A stretch of DNA of 64,000 bases from JABDCD01 sp964469525 (GCA_964469525.1 CAYXYU010000002.1:1-64000); one strand, 5' to 3'. Positions 8,142-17,308 are shown, counted from the first letter of the stretch. The notes: a model not told the origin generated them from the letters alone. Made by a program: numbers and translations.

Positions 8142-9394
8142 GCGTGCGGCTCCTTCATGGGTTGCATAAACGCGGCGCCGGTGCGGACGCTAAAGGGAAA
8201 TACAGGGATGAGCGAGCCGGCTGGGCATTCCAATATCTCCTCCGCCAGCACAACGAACGCATTGCTACTGGCCAGCGGGCTGATCTTGAAGGATTCCTGG
8301 CCGGACGCAATGAAAACGGCGAACTCGCCGTTCGGGATTATGTTCAGGGATGCTTTCAGGAACTGGCGGAAATTCCCTTTTTTCGTAAAGCTATTTTCCA
8401 GTCTGGCCATGATGGATTGCTCCGGTGCAAGCCCTTGCAGGGCGCGCATCAGCGGCAGGACGAAGAAACGAAAACCGACGGCGGCGGAGATCGGGTTGCC
8501 GGGAAGTCCGAAGAACCGGTTGCCATTCGGCAGGGTAGCGAACAGCACCGGCTTCCCCGGACGGATGTTGACGCGGTGGAAATGTGTCTTTGCGCCGAGC
8601 TTCTTCAGGCTTTCGGGTATGAAATCCCATGTGCCCTTGGATACCGCGCCGGTGGTGATGATCACCGAGCCGGCGGGGATGTCATGCAGTCGTTGCCCGA
8701 ATGCCGTCGGGTCGTCGGCGATAATGCCTCCATAATGCGCCGTGAGTCCTTCCTCCCTGCAACGCGCCAGCAGGTATGGCGCGTTGGAATTATGAATTTT
8801 TCCTCCCGGCAGCGGTACGGTTCTCTCGTCGGTGATTTCCTTTCCCGTACTTAGGATATGGAGCGCCGGCCGCGCTTGCGCTTCCACTTCCGCTACCCCC
8901 AGCGCGGCCAGTAGCATAATACGCTCTGGTGTAAGCATGTCGCCGTAGCGAATCACGGTCTGTCCAAGGCGCACGTCTTCTCCCGGCAGGCGGATATTTT
9001 CTCCCGGTTTTGCGGCGCGCATGAAGGAGGCGGCGCCATCGGCAGTGGTTGCTTCCTCGACGGGAATCACCGCTTCGAAAGGCTCCGGCACCACGGCTCC
9101 GGTCATGATGGATACGGCGCAGGCGTCATCGCTATGGAAAGCACCGCTATCGCCTGCTGCCAGGGCGCGCGCGACAGGAAGCGTCACGGGATGTTCGGCC
9201 GTGGCGGCGGCGATATCGGCAAGGCGCACGGCGAACCCGTCCATCGCCGAGTTGCGGAAGGAAGGAACGTCCACGGCGCTCTTGACCTTGGCGGCAGCGA
9301 TTCTGCCCAGGGCGTGCATCAGCGGCAGCGTTTCCGTTCGCGGCGTGCCTGCGTTTTGCAATACGATCTGGAGAGCCTCCGAGTAGCCGATCAT
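8126..9394 (-). CDS. moeA: Molybdopterin molybdotransferase MoeA
   Basis: Inserts molybdate into adenylylated molybdopterin. 422 aa. Visible signatures are VPSFRNSAMDGFAVR (substrate-binding domain), MTGAVVPEPFEAVIPVEE, the MoCF-like domain STGKEI and ITTGAVSKGTWDFIPESL, and the phosphate-binding PGKPVLFATLPNGNRFFGLPGNP. Its ATG overlaps the moaCB stop by ATGA, indicating coupling. Length and domain order are normal. Confidence 0.96.
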   Translation of the reverse strand: MIGYSEALQIVLQNAGTPRTETLPLMHALGRIAAAKVKSAVDVPSFRNSAMDGFAVRLADIAAATAEHPVTLPVARALAAGDSGAFHSDDACAVSIMTGAVVPEPFEAVIPVEEATTADGAASFMRAAKPGENIRLPGEDVRLGQTVIRYGDMLTPERIMLLAALGVAEVEAQARPALHILSTGKEITDERTVPLPGGKIHNSNAPYLLARCREEGLTAHYGGIIADDPTAFGQRLHDIPAGSVIITTGAVSKGTWDFIPESLKKLGAKTHFHRVNIRPGKPVLFATLPNGNRFFGLPGNPISAAVGFRFFVLPLMRALQGLAPEQSIMARLENSFTKKGNFRQFLKASLNIIPNGEFAVFIASGQESFKISPLASSNAFVVLAEEILECPAGSLIPVFPFSVRTGAAFMQPMKEPHACQAA

Positions 9395-10380
9395 GGTTTT
9401 TCTCCACGGATGATGCGGATCAGGTGCGGGATCAGGTCGGGCAGCAATGCATCCATGCCTTCCTTTACCGCTTTAGGATTGCCTGGCAGCGTGATGACCA
9501 GCATCCGGTCGATGATCCCCGCCACGGCGCGGCTGCTCCAGGAAAGCGGCGTATAATTTGCGCCGTCGCTCCTGAGCAACTCGCCCACGCCCGGCACTTC
9601 GCGGTCGAAAAGCCCGGCCAGGGTGTCAGGAGTGACGTCGCGGCTGGCCACGCCGGTACCGCCGGTGCAGACGACAAGAGGGGGGTTATGCGCGGCCATG
9701 ATGTCTTTCACGGCGGCGCGGATTTCGGTGGCTTCATCGGGAATGACGCGGTAATCCACGACCTTCGCCCCATGTCCCGATAAAATATCTTTAAGCAAAG
9801 CGCCCGATTTATCCTCGTACTCGCCCTTATGGGCGCGGTCGCTTACGGTGATGACGGCGGCGGTTCTTCCCTGAAGCACCGGCTTCGGCGGCGGCTGGAC
9901 GATTTCCATCACCCACGCAGGTACGCCGCCGGGGTTCAGCCACAGCCCCTTCTTGCCGCCGAGCTTGGCCAGCAGTTGAATATTGCTCACACGCAGATCC
10001 GGCTCCACCATCTTGGTCAGGTCCCAGATCGTAAGCAGTGCGGCATTGACCCCCGCCAGCGCTTCCATCTCGACACCGGTCCGGGCATGGGTCGAGGCAA
10101 GGCAGAACACGGTGATGGAAGAAGACCCCTCCCGCAGCTCCGTGACAATTTTGACCTGATCCAGCCCCATCGGGTGACAGAGCGGGATCATTTCATGCGC
10201 CTTCTTGGCGCCCGTGATGCCTGCAATCTCTGCCAGCGCCAGCACGTCGCCCTTGGGCAGCTTGCGGTCGCGAATCAGTGCAAAGGACTCTCCGCCGACA
10301 TGAATCTCTCCCGACGCCACCGCCAGCCGGCGTGTCACCGGCTTTCGTCCCACATCGATCATATGAAAACTATTCTGCAT
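9391..10380 (-). CDS. moaCB: Bifunctional MoaC-MoaB fusion
   Basis: 329 aa. Residues ~1-158 are MoaC (cyclic pyranopterin monophosphate synthase): MIDVGRKPVTRRLAVASGEI, KKAHEMIPLCHPMGLDQV, and THARTGVEMEALAGVNAAL with TIWDLTKM. Residues ~165-329 are MoaB/MogA (MPT adenylyltransferase): AAVITVSDRAHKGEYEDKSG, VVCTGGTGVASRDVTPDTL and VITLPGNPKAVKEGMDALLP. The fusion joins the second step and the adenylylation step in one chain; such MoaCB fusions are known. It starts directly after the moaA stop. Confidence 0.95.
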   Translation of the reverse strand: MQNSFHMIDVGRKPVTRRLAVASGEIHVGGESFALIRDRKLPKGDVLALAEIAGITGAKKAHEMIPLCHPMGLDQVKIVTELREGSSSITVFCLASTHARTGVEMEALAGVNAALLTIWDLTKMVEPDLRVSNIQLLAKLGGKKGLWLNPGGVPAWVMEIVQPPPKPVLQGRTAAVITVSDRAHKGEYEDKSGALLKDILSGHGAKVVDYRVIPDEATEIRAAVKDIMAAHNPPLVVCTGGTGVASRDVTPDTLAGLFDREVPGVGELLRSDGANYTPLSWSSRAVAGIIDRMLVITLPGNPKAVKEGMDALLPDLIPHLIRIIRGEKP

Positions 10381-11361
10381 TTATCCTCCGAGCGAAGCCA
10401 GGTGCGGCGTGATGCCGGTATTGCCCTGGAGCAGGTAATGGCTCTCGCGCTTGAAATGCAGCGCAGAGAGAATGGCATCCCGCAATGCTTCCTGCTGCGC
10501 GTCATGCTGCAGGAGGGGGCGCAGGTCGTAGCCGCCCTCGCCGAACAGGCAGAGCATCAGCCTCCCGCGCGCCGTGACACGCAGACGGTTGCAGGTCTTG
10601 CAGAAATCCTTGGAGTAGGGGGCTATCAGCCCGATGGTTCCTTTATAATCCGGATGCGCGAACTCCACCGCCGGGCCACCGTCCCGCGCGCGCGGCACAA
10701 GGCTGAACCCGCGCTCAAGCAGCGCCGATTTGATGATATCGGCGCTTAGGTGGTGCTTGCGGAAATACACCAGATTATCGCCGGTTTGCATCAGCTCAAT
10801 GAAGCGCACCGAGAGTTCTTCTCTCCTTATCCAGTCCAAAAACTCGGGTAGGCCGTTGTCGTTGATGTCTCTCAGCAATACCGTGTTGATCTTGATCTTC
10901 TTGAAACCCGCTTTCCGTGCAGCTTCGATGCCCGCCAGCACGGCAGCGAGCTTGTCGTGGCCGGTGATGGCGTGAAATTTTTCGGGCTGAAGACTGTCGA
11001 CGCTGACGTTTAGCGCGTTGATGCCGGCATTAAAGAAAGATTCCGCCCTCTCCTTGAGGCAATAGCCATTGGTGGTAAGGGCGATGGTGCGGATGCCGGG
11101 TATGCTATGGAGGGACGCAGCGATGGGGGCGAGGTCGCGCCTTACGGTCGGCTCGCCGCCGGTAAGGCGTACCTTTTCGACGCCAAGCTCGGCGAAAGCC
11201 GATGCGAGGCGAATAATCTCTGCCTGAGAAAGGAAGTGAAAGTCGCCGGTTTTTTCATAACCGTTCGGCAGGCAGTACTGGCAACGGAAGTTACAGACAT
11301 CCGTGACGGATAACCGCAGATAGGGAAATTTTCTCCCGAACGAATCCTCGAGTTCCTTCAT
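10381..11361 (-). CDS. moaA: GTP 3',8-cyclase MoaA (radical SAM)
   Basis: First step of Mo-cofactor synthesis. The radical-SAM cluster motif is C23-x3-C27-x2-C30 (DVCNFRCQYC), and the C-terminal second cluster is in CKTCNRLRVTARGRLMLC. VRLTGGEPTVRRDL is the SAM-binding GGEP strand. The ATG at 11361 (326 aa) is chosen over an in-frame start at 11403 because GGAAAGG sits 5 nt upstream and because the Moco RNA ends there. First gene of the eight-gene operon, preceded by an FNR box and a riboswitch. Confidence 0.96.
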   Translation of the reverse strand: MKELEDSFGRKFPYLRLSVTDVCNFRCQYCLPNGYEKTGDFHFLSQAEIIRLASAFAELGVEKVRLTGGEPTVRRDLAPIAASLHSIPGIRTIALTTNGYCLKERAESFFNAGINALNVSVDSLQPEKFHAITGHDKLAAVLAGIEAARKAGFKKIKINTVLLRDINDNGLPEFLDWIRREELSVRFIELMQTGDNLVYFRKHHLSADIIKSALLERGFSLVPRARDGGPAVEFAHPDYKGTIGLIAPYSKDFCKTCNRLRVTARGRLMLCLFGEGGYDLRPLLQHDAQQEALRDAILSALHFKRESHYLLQGNTGITPHLASLGG

Positions 11362-11365
11362 GTTA

Positions 11366-11480
11366 TCCTTTCCAAACACGGGAGGCAGAGGCGTTTCCAC
11401 CACTACCCGGCTGCTTTCTCAAGCAGCGGCCCCGGCACCCTATGCCATCCGGCACGTAGGCGCTGAAGCTTCGGATATTT
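11366..11480 (-). ncRNA. Probable Moco RNA motif (molybdenum-cofactor riboswitch)
   Basis: The moaA leader, read on the minus strand, ends in CCGGGTAGTGGTGGAAACG, then GCCTCCCGTGTTTGGAAAGG just before the ATG. This closely resembles the 3' core of the E. coli moaA Moco RNA (GCCTCCCG...GGAAAGG). A stable hairpin GCTGCTT/AAGCAGC and other pairing helices lie upstream. In the known class, Moco binding represses moaA translation, and the Shine-Dalgarno sequence is part of the conserved end here. Boundaries are approximate. Confidence 0.7.
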
Positions 11481-11510
11481 TCAGGCTAGCGCCGAATCCG
11501 GCAAAGCGAC

Positions 11511-11524
11511 TTGACGTGGATCAA
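11511..11524 (-). promoter_or_regulatory. FNR/Crp-type box upstream of moaA
   Basis: Minus-strand TTGATCCACGTCAA, one base off TTGAT-N4-ATCAA. A TAGCCT hexamer is centred 32 bp downstream, the spacing of a class II (-41.5) FNR-activated promoter, and transcription would then read through the Moco leader. Confidence 0.7.
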
Positions 11525-11535
11525 ATGGCAGAAAT

Positions 11536-13065
11536 TTAATTCACGCAGGTCGGGTCCGGGCATTCGGCGGTACCGGCCCGGCTGCATTTGGCCGCCAGAT
11601 CCGTGTCGCAGTAATCGCACAGGGCGAACACATCCGGCAGGCTGACCGAGTTGCGCTCGATATCGATGCCTTGTTCCTTGAGCGCCTGCAGCGTGCGCGA
11701 AAAGGTCTCCGGCTTCATGCCAAGATAGGCGGCAATGAGAGATTTATCGTAAGGAAGCTTGAGATTCCGGGTGCGCTCGCCGCTTTCCAGGAACAGCTTG
11801 AGCAGAAACCAGCCGACGCGTTGCGTCACTGTTTTAAGTGTCAGCTGCTCGAACTGGCTGATCATGGCCTGTGATCGTCCCGAAACCGCGGAGAGCATGT
11901 TGATCGCCAGCTCCTGATTATGCCGCAGCTTCTCGCGGATGATGGAAGCCGGGATAGATAGAAGTTTTACGTTGTCCACCGCCTGCGCATTGGCGGGATA
12001 AGGGGTATTATTGAAGATTGCCGTCTCCAGGAGCCCGTCGCCGACGCTCATGACCTGGAGAACGGATTCCTGCCCGTCGGCATTGCCCTTGAACAGTTTC
12101 ACCCAGCCTTGCAGGATGATGTAAAAACGTGAGGCCTGTTCGTTTTGCATGAAAATCATGGCCCCGCGATTGTGGCTGACGATACGGGCGTGTTTGAGGA
12201 GGTCCTGCAGCGTTTCCGCATTCAGCCCGGTAAACAGCGGCAGCTTCCGGATGGTATCCATATAAGCGCGCACGCCGCTTTCCACGGATGGATCGGCTTT
12301 GGCAACCGCTTTTTTAGTCGTTATCCCCAGATTGCCCACCATGATTTTTCCCATCTGATGCAGCACGTCCATCTTGGAGGTAAATAATTCAAACCATTCC
12401 TCCGCGGTAATGGCCTGCGACGGCGTCAGGGCCGAGTCATGGAGCAGGCTTCGATGCATCGCCTCAATTTTCTGGAAAACCGGGTTGCTTTTCTTCAAAT
12501 CCTCGACGGTTTTTCTGCTTTCCTCGTCGGCCAGGGCCAGGAACATCCGTTCATATGCCTCTTGCTTGGAAAGAATATAGTTGAGGCGGTTTTTGAATTC
12601 GATAGTGTTCGACCAGTCGGAGTCCGTCAGCTGCGTTCCCAGCGCCCGTTCCAGCCCCACGCGCTCCTTCCATTGCAGGAAACTGGCAAATGCCGATACT
12701 TTTCCGGGTTGATACGCGGGGTTGAAAACGGCCAGTTCCTGCGCGATCTCGATTGCGGGCGCGATGATATTTCTCGTATAAAACGTCATTGCCTCCGCCG
12801 GCTCTATCATGCGCGCCACGACGTATTTTCGCTTGCCGGGCAACGCATGCACCGCATCAAGGAACGGCTCGATATGCGAGCTTTGTTTCCTGGGCAGGCT
12901 GCCTAATGTTTTGATCTGGCGGTCTACCTGTGCAAATTGACTTTCCATATCTTCCGGCGATTTTTTGCTGCAAAGATAGAGAGAGGCCGTGCCACGTTCC
13001 TTCTGTGCCTCGTGGATAAAATCGTAAAGGTTAGTCAAATAATTGGGCATTGCGGGCGTGCTCAC
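11536..13065 (-). CDS. Crp/Fnr-family regulator with N-terminal nitrate-sensing (NIT) domain
   Basis: 509-aa cytosolic regulator, twice the usual Crp length. Residues ~10-245 look like a NIT nitrate/nitrite-sensing helical bundle, with QKERG (21-25) and a second internal motif WKERVGLERALG (132-143). Residues ~272-390 form the cNMP-type beta-barrel (LPLFTGLNAETLQDLL, FYIILQGWVKLFKG). Residues ~408-475 form the winged helix. Its recognition helix reads E453-T-F-S456-R457, the E-xx-SR triad that gives FNR its TTGAT specificity. The C-terminal tail has five Cys (483, 486, 494, 502, 507). FNR's N-terminal Cys cluster is absent. It lies between moa and hemN, so it is a candidate regulator of the FNR-type boxes here. 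Confidence 0.85.
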   Translation of the reverse strand: MSTPAMPNYLTNLYDFIHEAQKERGTASLYLCSKKSPEDMESQFAQVDRQIKTLGSLPRKQSSHIEPFLDAVHALPGKRKYVVARMIEPAEAMTFYTRNIIAPAIEIAQELAVFNPAYQPGKVSAFASFLQWKERVGLERALGTQLTDSDWSNTIEFKNRLNYILSKQEAYERMFLALADEESRKTVEDLKKSNPVFQKIEAMHRSLLHDSALTPSQAITAEEWFELFTSKMDVLHQMGKIMVGNLGITTKKAVAKADPSVESGVRAYMDTIRKLPLFTGLNAETLQDLLKHARIVSHNRGAMIFMQNEQASRFYIILQGWVKLFKGNADGQESVLQVMSVGDGLLETAIFNNTPYPANAQAVDNVKLLSIPASIIREKLRHNQELAINMLSAVSGRSQAMISQFEQLTLKTVTQRVGWFLLKLFLESGERTRNLKLPYDKSLIAAYLGMKPETFSRTLQALKEQGIDIERNSVSLPDVFALCDYCDTDLAAKCSRAGTAECPDPTCVN

Positions 13066-13169
13066 TCGCTTTTCCCGTTACGGTAGCCTCTTACTCCAGT
13101 TTTTTCAACTTAATTGCCGTAAGGCAACCTTATTCCTTTGGTTGTCCCATAGTAAGACGATGGGCAAGC

Positions 13170-14534
13170 TCAAGCGACCCTGGAATACCGCCCGGCCGCA
13201 ACAGTGCGGTATTGGTCGAAAACGGCGGCCACCACGCGCGCGGCCATACGGTGTGGCGTGGTAAGGTGGACGGAATCCTTATCGCAAGCAGCGATGCCGC
13301 GATATTCAGGTTGCTTCAATATATTGATTTCCTGATCAAAATAATTGTCCGGCAGCCGATGCTGCTGGCGTATCGCTGCCAAGTCTATGGAAAGGTAACA
13401 CATCAGCGCGTCGATCACCTGCTTGCGCAGATGGTCCTCGTCGGTCAGCCCGTAGCCGCGTGCGATGGGCAGCCGGCCATCCGTAATCATATTACGGTAA
13501 TCGAGAGCGCCGGAATTGTTCTGGGCGTAACCCTGCGGCAACCGGCTGATGGCCGAGCTGCCGACGCCAATCAGCGCATCGGCTGCATCGCTGACATAGC
13601 CCTGGAAGTTGCGTTTCAGCGCGCGGTTCCGCATCGCCAGCGTCAACGTGTCATCGGGCCTGGCAAAATGATCGATGCCGATGGGCGTGTAACCATTTGC
13701 CAGCAACACATCGCTTGCCAGCGCGAATAGTGCCAGCTTATCGGCATCGGAAGGAAGCGCTGCCGCATCGATCAGCTGCTGGTGTTTCTTCATGTGCGGC
13801 ACGTGCGCGTAGGAGAACAGGGCGATGCGCGAAGGATTAAGGGCGACGGTTTTTTCGAGCGTGGCGCGGAAGCGCGCTGGGGTTTGATGCGGCAGCCCAT
13901 ACATCAGGTCGCAATTGATGCGGTTAAGGCCGGCTTTTCGCAATTGCTGTATGACCGCGGCGACCATAGGGTAAGGCTGAATACGGTTGACGGCACGCTG
14001 CACTTCCGGATCAAAATCCTGGACGCCGATGCTGACGCGGTTGAATCCCAGTTCGGCGTACAGCGCGATGTTGGCGGGCGTCGTCGTGCGCGGGTCGAGT
14101 TCGATGGCCAGCTCGCCGCCCGGCTGCACGGTAAAGGCCGAGGCAAGAGCAGAGAGAATGTCCTGGAGGTCATTCGGCTCAAGCAGGCTGGGCGAGCCGC
14201 CGCCGAAATGAATGTCGGCGAGCCTGCCTTTTCCGCCGAGCGCCTGCTTAACCAGCGCGATTTCGTCGAGCAGCACCCGCACGTATTTCCCCACCGGCTC
14301 ATAGTGACGTGTCATTTTGGTATGGCAGCCGCAGAACCAGCACAGTTCGCGGCAGAAGGGAATATGGACGTAGATGGAAATCGTGGCATCCGGCTTCAGT
14401 TCGGAAAGCCAGCCACGATAGGTTGTCTCATTGATGGTGGAGGAAAAATGGTGCGCGGAAGGATAGCTGGTGTAGCGCGGCGCTTCCAGCCCGAGCCAGC
14501 ATAGATTCCCCAAAATGTCTCGCTTCTTGGTCAT
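13170..14534 (-). CDS. hemN: Oxygen-independent coproporphyrinogen III oxidase HemN
   Basis: Radical-SAM enzyme of anaerobic heme synthesis, which supplies heme for NarI and related proteins. PRYTSYPSAHHF near the start and PFCRELCWFCGC (Cys 61, 65, 68, 70) are diagnostic for HemN over the HemW look-alike. FGGGSPSLL and GIDHFARPDD follow. 454 aa from the ATG at 14534; an in-frame TTG lies 9 nt further upstream. No Shine-Dalgarno sequence is visible and the predicted promoter leaves almost no leader. An FNR box lies at 14576. Confidence 0.96.
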   Translation of the reverse strand: MTKKRDILGNLCWLGLEAPRYTSYPSAHHFSSTINETTYRGWLSELKPDATISIYVHIPFCRELCWFCGCHTKMTRHYEPVGKYVRVLLDEIALVKQALGGKGRLADIHFGGGSPSLLEPNDLQDILSALASAFTVQPGGELAIELDPRTTTPANIALYAELGFNRVSIGVQDFDPEVQRAVNRIQPYPMVAAVIQQLRKAGLNRINCDLMYGLPHQTPARFRATLEKTVALNPSRIALFSYAHVPHMKKHQQLIDAAALPSDADKLALFALASDVLLANGYTPIGIDHFARPDDTLTLAMRNRALKRNFQGYVSDAADALIGVGSSAISRLPQGYAQNNSGALDYRNMITDGRLPIARGYGLTDEDHLRKQVIDALMCYLSIDLAAIRQQHRLPDNYFDQEINILKQPEYRGIAACDKDSVHLTTPHRMAARVVAAVFDQYRTVAAGRYSRVA

Positions 14535-14547
14535 TTGATGCAAATAT

Positions 14548-14553
14548 ATTCTA
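14548..14553 (-). promoter_or_regulatory. -10 element of the hemN promoter
   Basis: Minus-strand TAGAAT (5 of 6 to TATAAT), centred 32 bp from the centre of the FNR box at 14576-14589, as in class II FNR promoters. The inferred start site is about 7 nt before the hemN ATG. Confidence 0.55.
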
Positions 14554-14575
14554 CCGGCGTGAAAAAACGGGGGGA

Positions 14576-14589
14576 TTGATCCAGATCAA
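14576..14589. promoter_or_regulatory. Perfect FNR box between hemN and narK1
   Basis: TTGATCCAGATCAA is an exact TTGAT-N4-ATCAA palindrome in the 90-bp divergent region. It is well placed for hemN (class II). Its placement relative to narK1 is less standard, since a class II start would fall almost on the narK1 ATG. Confidence 0.8.
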
Positions 14590-14624
14590 TCCCTGCACCC
14601 GCAAAATATGGAAAGTTGTGGTGC

Positions 14625-15956
14625 ATGGATAAGCATCTGACCGATTTACGGAGCATTCCCAAAGGCGAGCAAGTGAGGGCGCTGTCGCTGACGACTTTTG
14701 CCTTCACCCTGTGCTTCGCCGTGTGGACGATCTTCGCCATCATCGGCGTACAGATCAAGGAAGAGATGGGGCTTAACGAAACCGAGTTCAGCCTGCTCAT
14801 CGGCACGCCGATCCTGACCGGCTCGCTGATCCGCCTGATCCTCGGCATCTGGGCGGACCAGTATGGCGGCCGGCCGATCCTGCTGATGGTGATGATCTCC
14901 TCCGCCATCTGCACTTGGCTGCTGACCTATGCCGACACCTATATGCTGCTGCTGCTGGCGGCGCTCGGGGTCGGCATTGCCGGCGGCAGCTTCGTCGTTG
15001 GTATCTCCTATCTTTCCAAATGGTACGGCAAAGAGCGCCAGGGCACGGCGCTCGGCATTTACGGCATGGGCAATATCGGTGCGGCGGTGACCAAATTCGC
15101 CGCGCCCTTCGTTATGGTCGCCTATGGCTGGCATATGGTGGCACAGATCTGGGCGGGCGTGCTATTCGCTGCCGCCATTCTTTACTGGCTGCTCACCAAA
15201 GACGAGCCAGAGCTGGTCGCCCGCCGGCAGTCGGGTCGCAAGGCCAAGTCCATGACCGAGGCGCTGGCCCCATTGGCACGACTTCAGGTCTGGCGCTTCT
15301 CTCTTTATTATTTCTTCGTCTTCGGGGCCTTCGTGGCGCTGGCATTGTGGCTGCCGCGCTACTATGTCGGCGCCTACGGGCTGGATATCAAGATGGCCGG
15401 CGTGCTGGCCGCGAGTTTTTCGGTGGCGGGTTCGGCTTTCCGCGCCGTCGGTGGCTGGCTCTCCGATACTTACGGCGCGCGCAAAGTGATGTACTGGACG
15501 TTCTCTGCCTGCGTTGCCTGCTGCTTCGTCCTTAGCTATCCATCCACCGATTACGTCGTGCATGGCATCAAGGGCGACATTGCTTTCAGCTTCGGTATCG
15601 GCGTCATACCCTTTACTGTCATCGTTTTCGTGCTGGGGCTGTTCATGTCCTTCGGCAAGGCGGCAGTCTACAAGCACATCCCGGTCTATTACCCGGACAA
15701 TGTTGGCTCAGTGGCGGGCATCGTCGGCCTGATCGGAGGGCTGGGCGGTTTCATTCTGCCAATTTGCTTCGGCGTGCTCAATGACTTCACCAACGTCTGG
15801 ACAAGCTGCTTCATGCTGCTCTTCGCGCTGGTATCGGTGGCGCTGGTCTGGATGCATTTCGCCATCATGCTAATGGAGAAGAGAAAGTATCCCGAACTGC
15901 GCGGGCCGAAATTCCTGCCGGAATTGGATATGACGCCGGTGCGGGTAAAATCCTGA
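14625..15956 (+). CDS. narK: NarK1-type nitrate/nitrite transporter (MFS)
   Basis: 443-aa inner-membrane major facilitator with 12 predicted helices. Nitrate-porter signatures are present: GTPILTGSLIRLILGIWADQ and the glycine-rich GIAGGSFVVGISYLSKWYG and GTALGIYGMGNIGAAV. It resembles the NarK1 half (proton-linked nitrate uptake) of the fused NarK of Paracoccus. The ATG at 14625 is chosen over an upstream TTG because GGAAAG lies 9 nt before it. Its stop overlaps narK2 by one base. Confidence 0.92.
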   Translation: MDKHLTDLRSIPKGEQVRALSLTTFAFTLCFAVWTIFAIIGVQIKEEMGLNETEFSLLIGTPILTGSLIRLILGIWADQYGGRPILLMVMISSAICTWLLTYADTYMLLLLAALGVGIAGGSFVVGISYLSKWYGKERQGTALGIYGMGNIGAAVTKFAAPFVMVAYGWHMVAQIWAGVLFAAAILYWLLTKDEPELVARRQSGRKAKSMTEALAPLARLQVWRFSLYYFFVFGAFVALALWLPRYYVGAYGLDIKMAGVLAASFSVAGSAFRAVGGWLSDTYGARKVMYWTFSACVACCFVLSYPSTDYVVHGIKGDIAFSFGIGVIPFTVIVFVLGLFMSFGKAAVYKHIPVYYPDNVGSVAGIVGLIGGLGGFILPICFGVLNDFTNVWTSCFMLLFALVSVALVWMHFAIMLMEKRKYPELRGPKFLPELDMTPVRVKS

Positions 15957-17308
15957 TGGAGAAGGGCATGGAGTATATTAGCATCACCATGACGCGCCGG
16001 GAGGTGCTGCTTCGGTGGAACCCGGAAGACGATCATTTCTGGAACGGCAACGGAAAGGCCATCGCGCAGCAGAATTTATGGATTTCCGTGCTGTGCCTGT
16101 TCCTCGGCTTCGCCACCTGGATGATCTGGTCGGCGGTGGCGGTGAACCTCAATAGCGTGGGGTTCAATTTCAACAAGGAACAGCTCTTCACCCTGGCGGC
16201 GATGCCGGGCCTCACCGGTGCTGCCATGCGGATCATTTATTCCTTCATGCCGCCGGTCGTGGGCGGGAAGAACTGGACGGTCATCAGCACGGCGCTGCTG
16301 CTTGTTCCCGCCATCGGCATCGGCGTCGCCGTGCAGGATCCCGCGACTTCCTATGAGACCATGCTGCTGCTGGCGCTGGCCTGCGGTTTCGGCGGTGGCA
16401 GCTTTTCCTCGTCCATGGCCAACATCAGCCATTTCTTTCCCAAAAGCCGGCAGGGCACGGCACTCGGCCTCAATGCCGGTCTGGGGAATCTCGGCGTCAG
16501 CGCGGTGCAGTTCGCAGCGCCCATCGTTATAGGCATGTCGCTGTTCGGGAGCCTGGGTGGCGACCCGCAAAATATGACGCTGGCCGATGGCACCACGAAA
16601 CTGGTGTGGCTGCAGAACGCCGCCTTCGTATGGGTTCCGCTGATCGTCATCGCCATGCTTGCTGCGGCGCTGGGCATGCATAACCTGCCCACCGCCAAGG
16701 CCAACGTGAGCGAGCAACTGGTCATTTTCCGCCGCAAGCACATGTACCTGACCACCTGGCTTTACATCATGTCCTTCGGCTCGTTCATCGGCTATGCTTC
16801 GGCTTTTCCGCTTTTAATCAAGACGCAGTTTCCCGAAGTCAACCCGCTGCAATACGCTTTCCTCGGCCCTCTTCTGGGGGCGTTGATCCGCCCTGTGGGC
16901 GGTTACATCTCCGACAAGACCAGCGGCGCTTCCGTCACCTTCTGGAACCTCATCGTCATGATCACCGCCGTGCTCGGTGTCATTCACTTCATCCAGCCGG
17001 AAAGCAAGGATTTCTGGGGATTTTTCGCCTGCTTCCTGGCGCTGTTCACCACCACCGGCATCGCCAACGGCTCGGTGTTCCGCATGATCGGCGTCATTTT
17101 TCCTCCGAAGGAGAAAGGCCCCGTGCTCGGCTTCTCCGCCGCCATCGCCGCCTTTGGCGCATTCTACATTCCCAAATGCTTCGGGTGGTCGGTGGAAGCG
17201 ACTGGCGCTTTCGACACGGCATTTTATGCTTTCATTGTCTATTACGTCACCTGCCTATTCGTTACCTATTACTGGTATTTCCGCCGCGGCGCGGAAGTGA
17301 AATGCTAA
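15956..17308 (+). CDS. narK2: NarK2-type nitrate/nitrite antiporter (MFS)
   Basis: 450-aa inner-membrane major facilitator. MPGLTGAAMRIIYSFMPP and FGGGSFSSSMANISHFFPK plus GTALGLNAGLGNLGVS are the nitrate-porter signatures, here in the longer NarK2 (nitrate/nitrite exchange) form with its own N-terminal cytoplasmic extension. Directly coupled to narK1 (TGATGG) and followed 10 bp later by narG, so uptake, exchange and reduction are co-transcribed. Confidence 0.92.
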   Translation: MEKGMEYISITMTRREVLLRWNPEDDHFWNGNGKAIAQQNLWISVLCLFLGFATWMIWSAVAVNLNSVGFNFNKEQLFTLAAMPGLTGAAMRIIYSFMPPVVGGKNWTVISTALLLVPAIGIGVAVQDPATSYETMLLLALACGFGGGSFSSSMANISHFFPKSRQGTALGLNAGLGNLGVSAVQFAAPIVIGMSLFGSLGGDPQNMTLADGTTKLVWLQNAAFVWVPLIVIAMLAAALGMHNLPTAKANVSEQLVIFRRKHMYLTTWLYIMSFGSFIGYASAFPLLIKTQFPEVNPLQYAFLGPLLGALIRPVGGYISDKTSGASVTFWNLIVMITAVLGVIHFIQPESKDFWGFFACFLALFTTTGIANGSVFRMIGVIFPPKEKGPVLGFSAAIAAFGAFYIPKCFGWSVEATGAFDTAFYAFIVYYVTCLFVTYYWYFRRGAEVKC

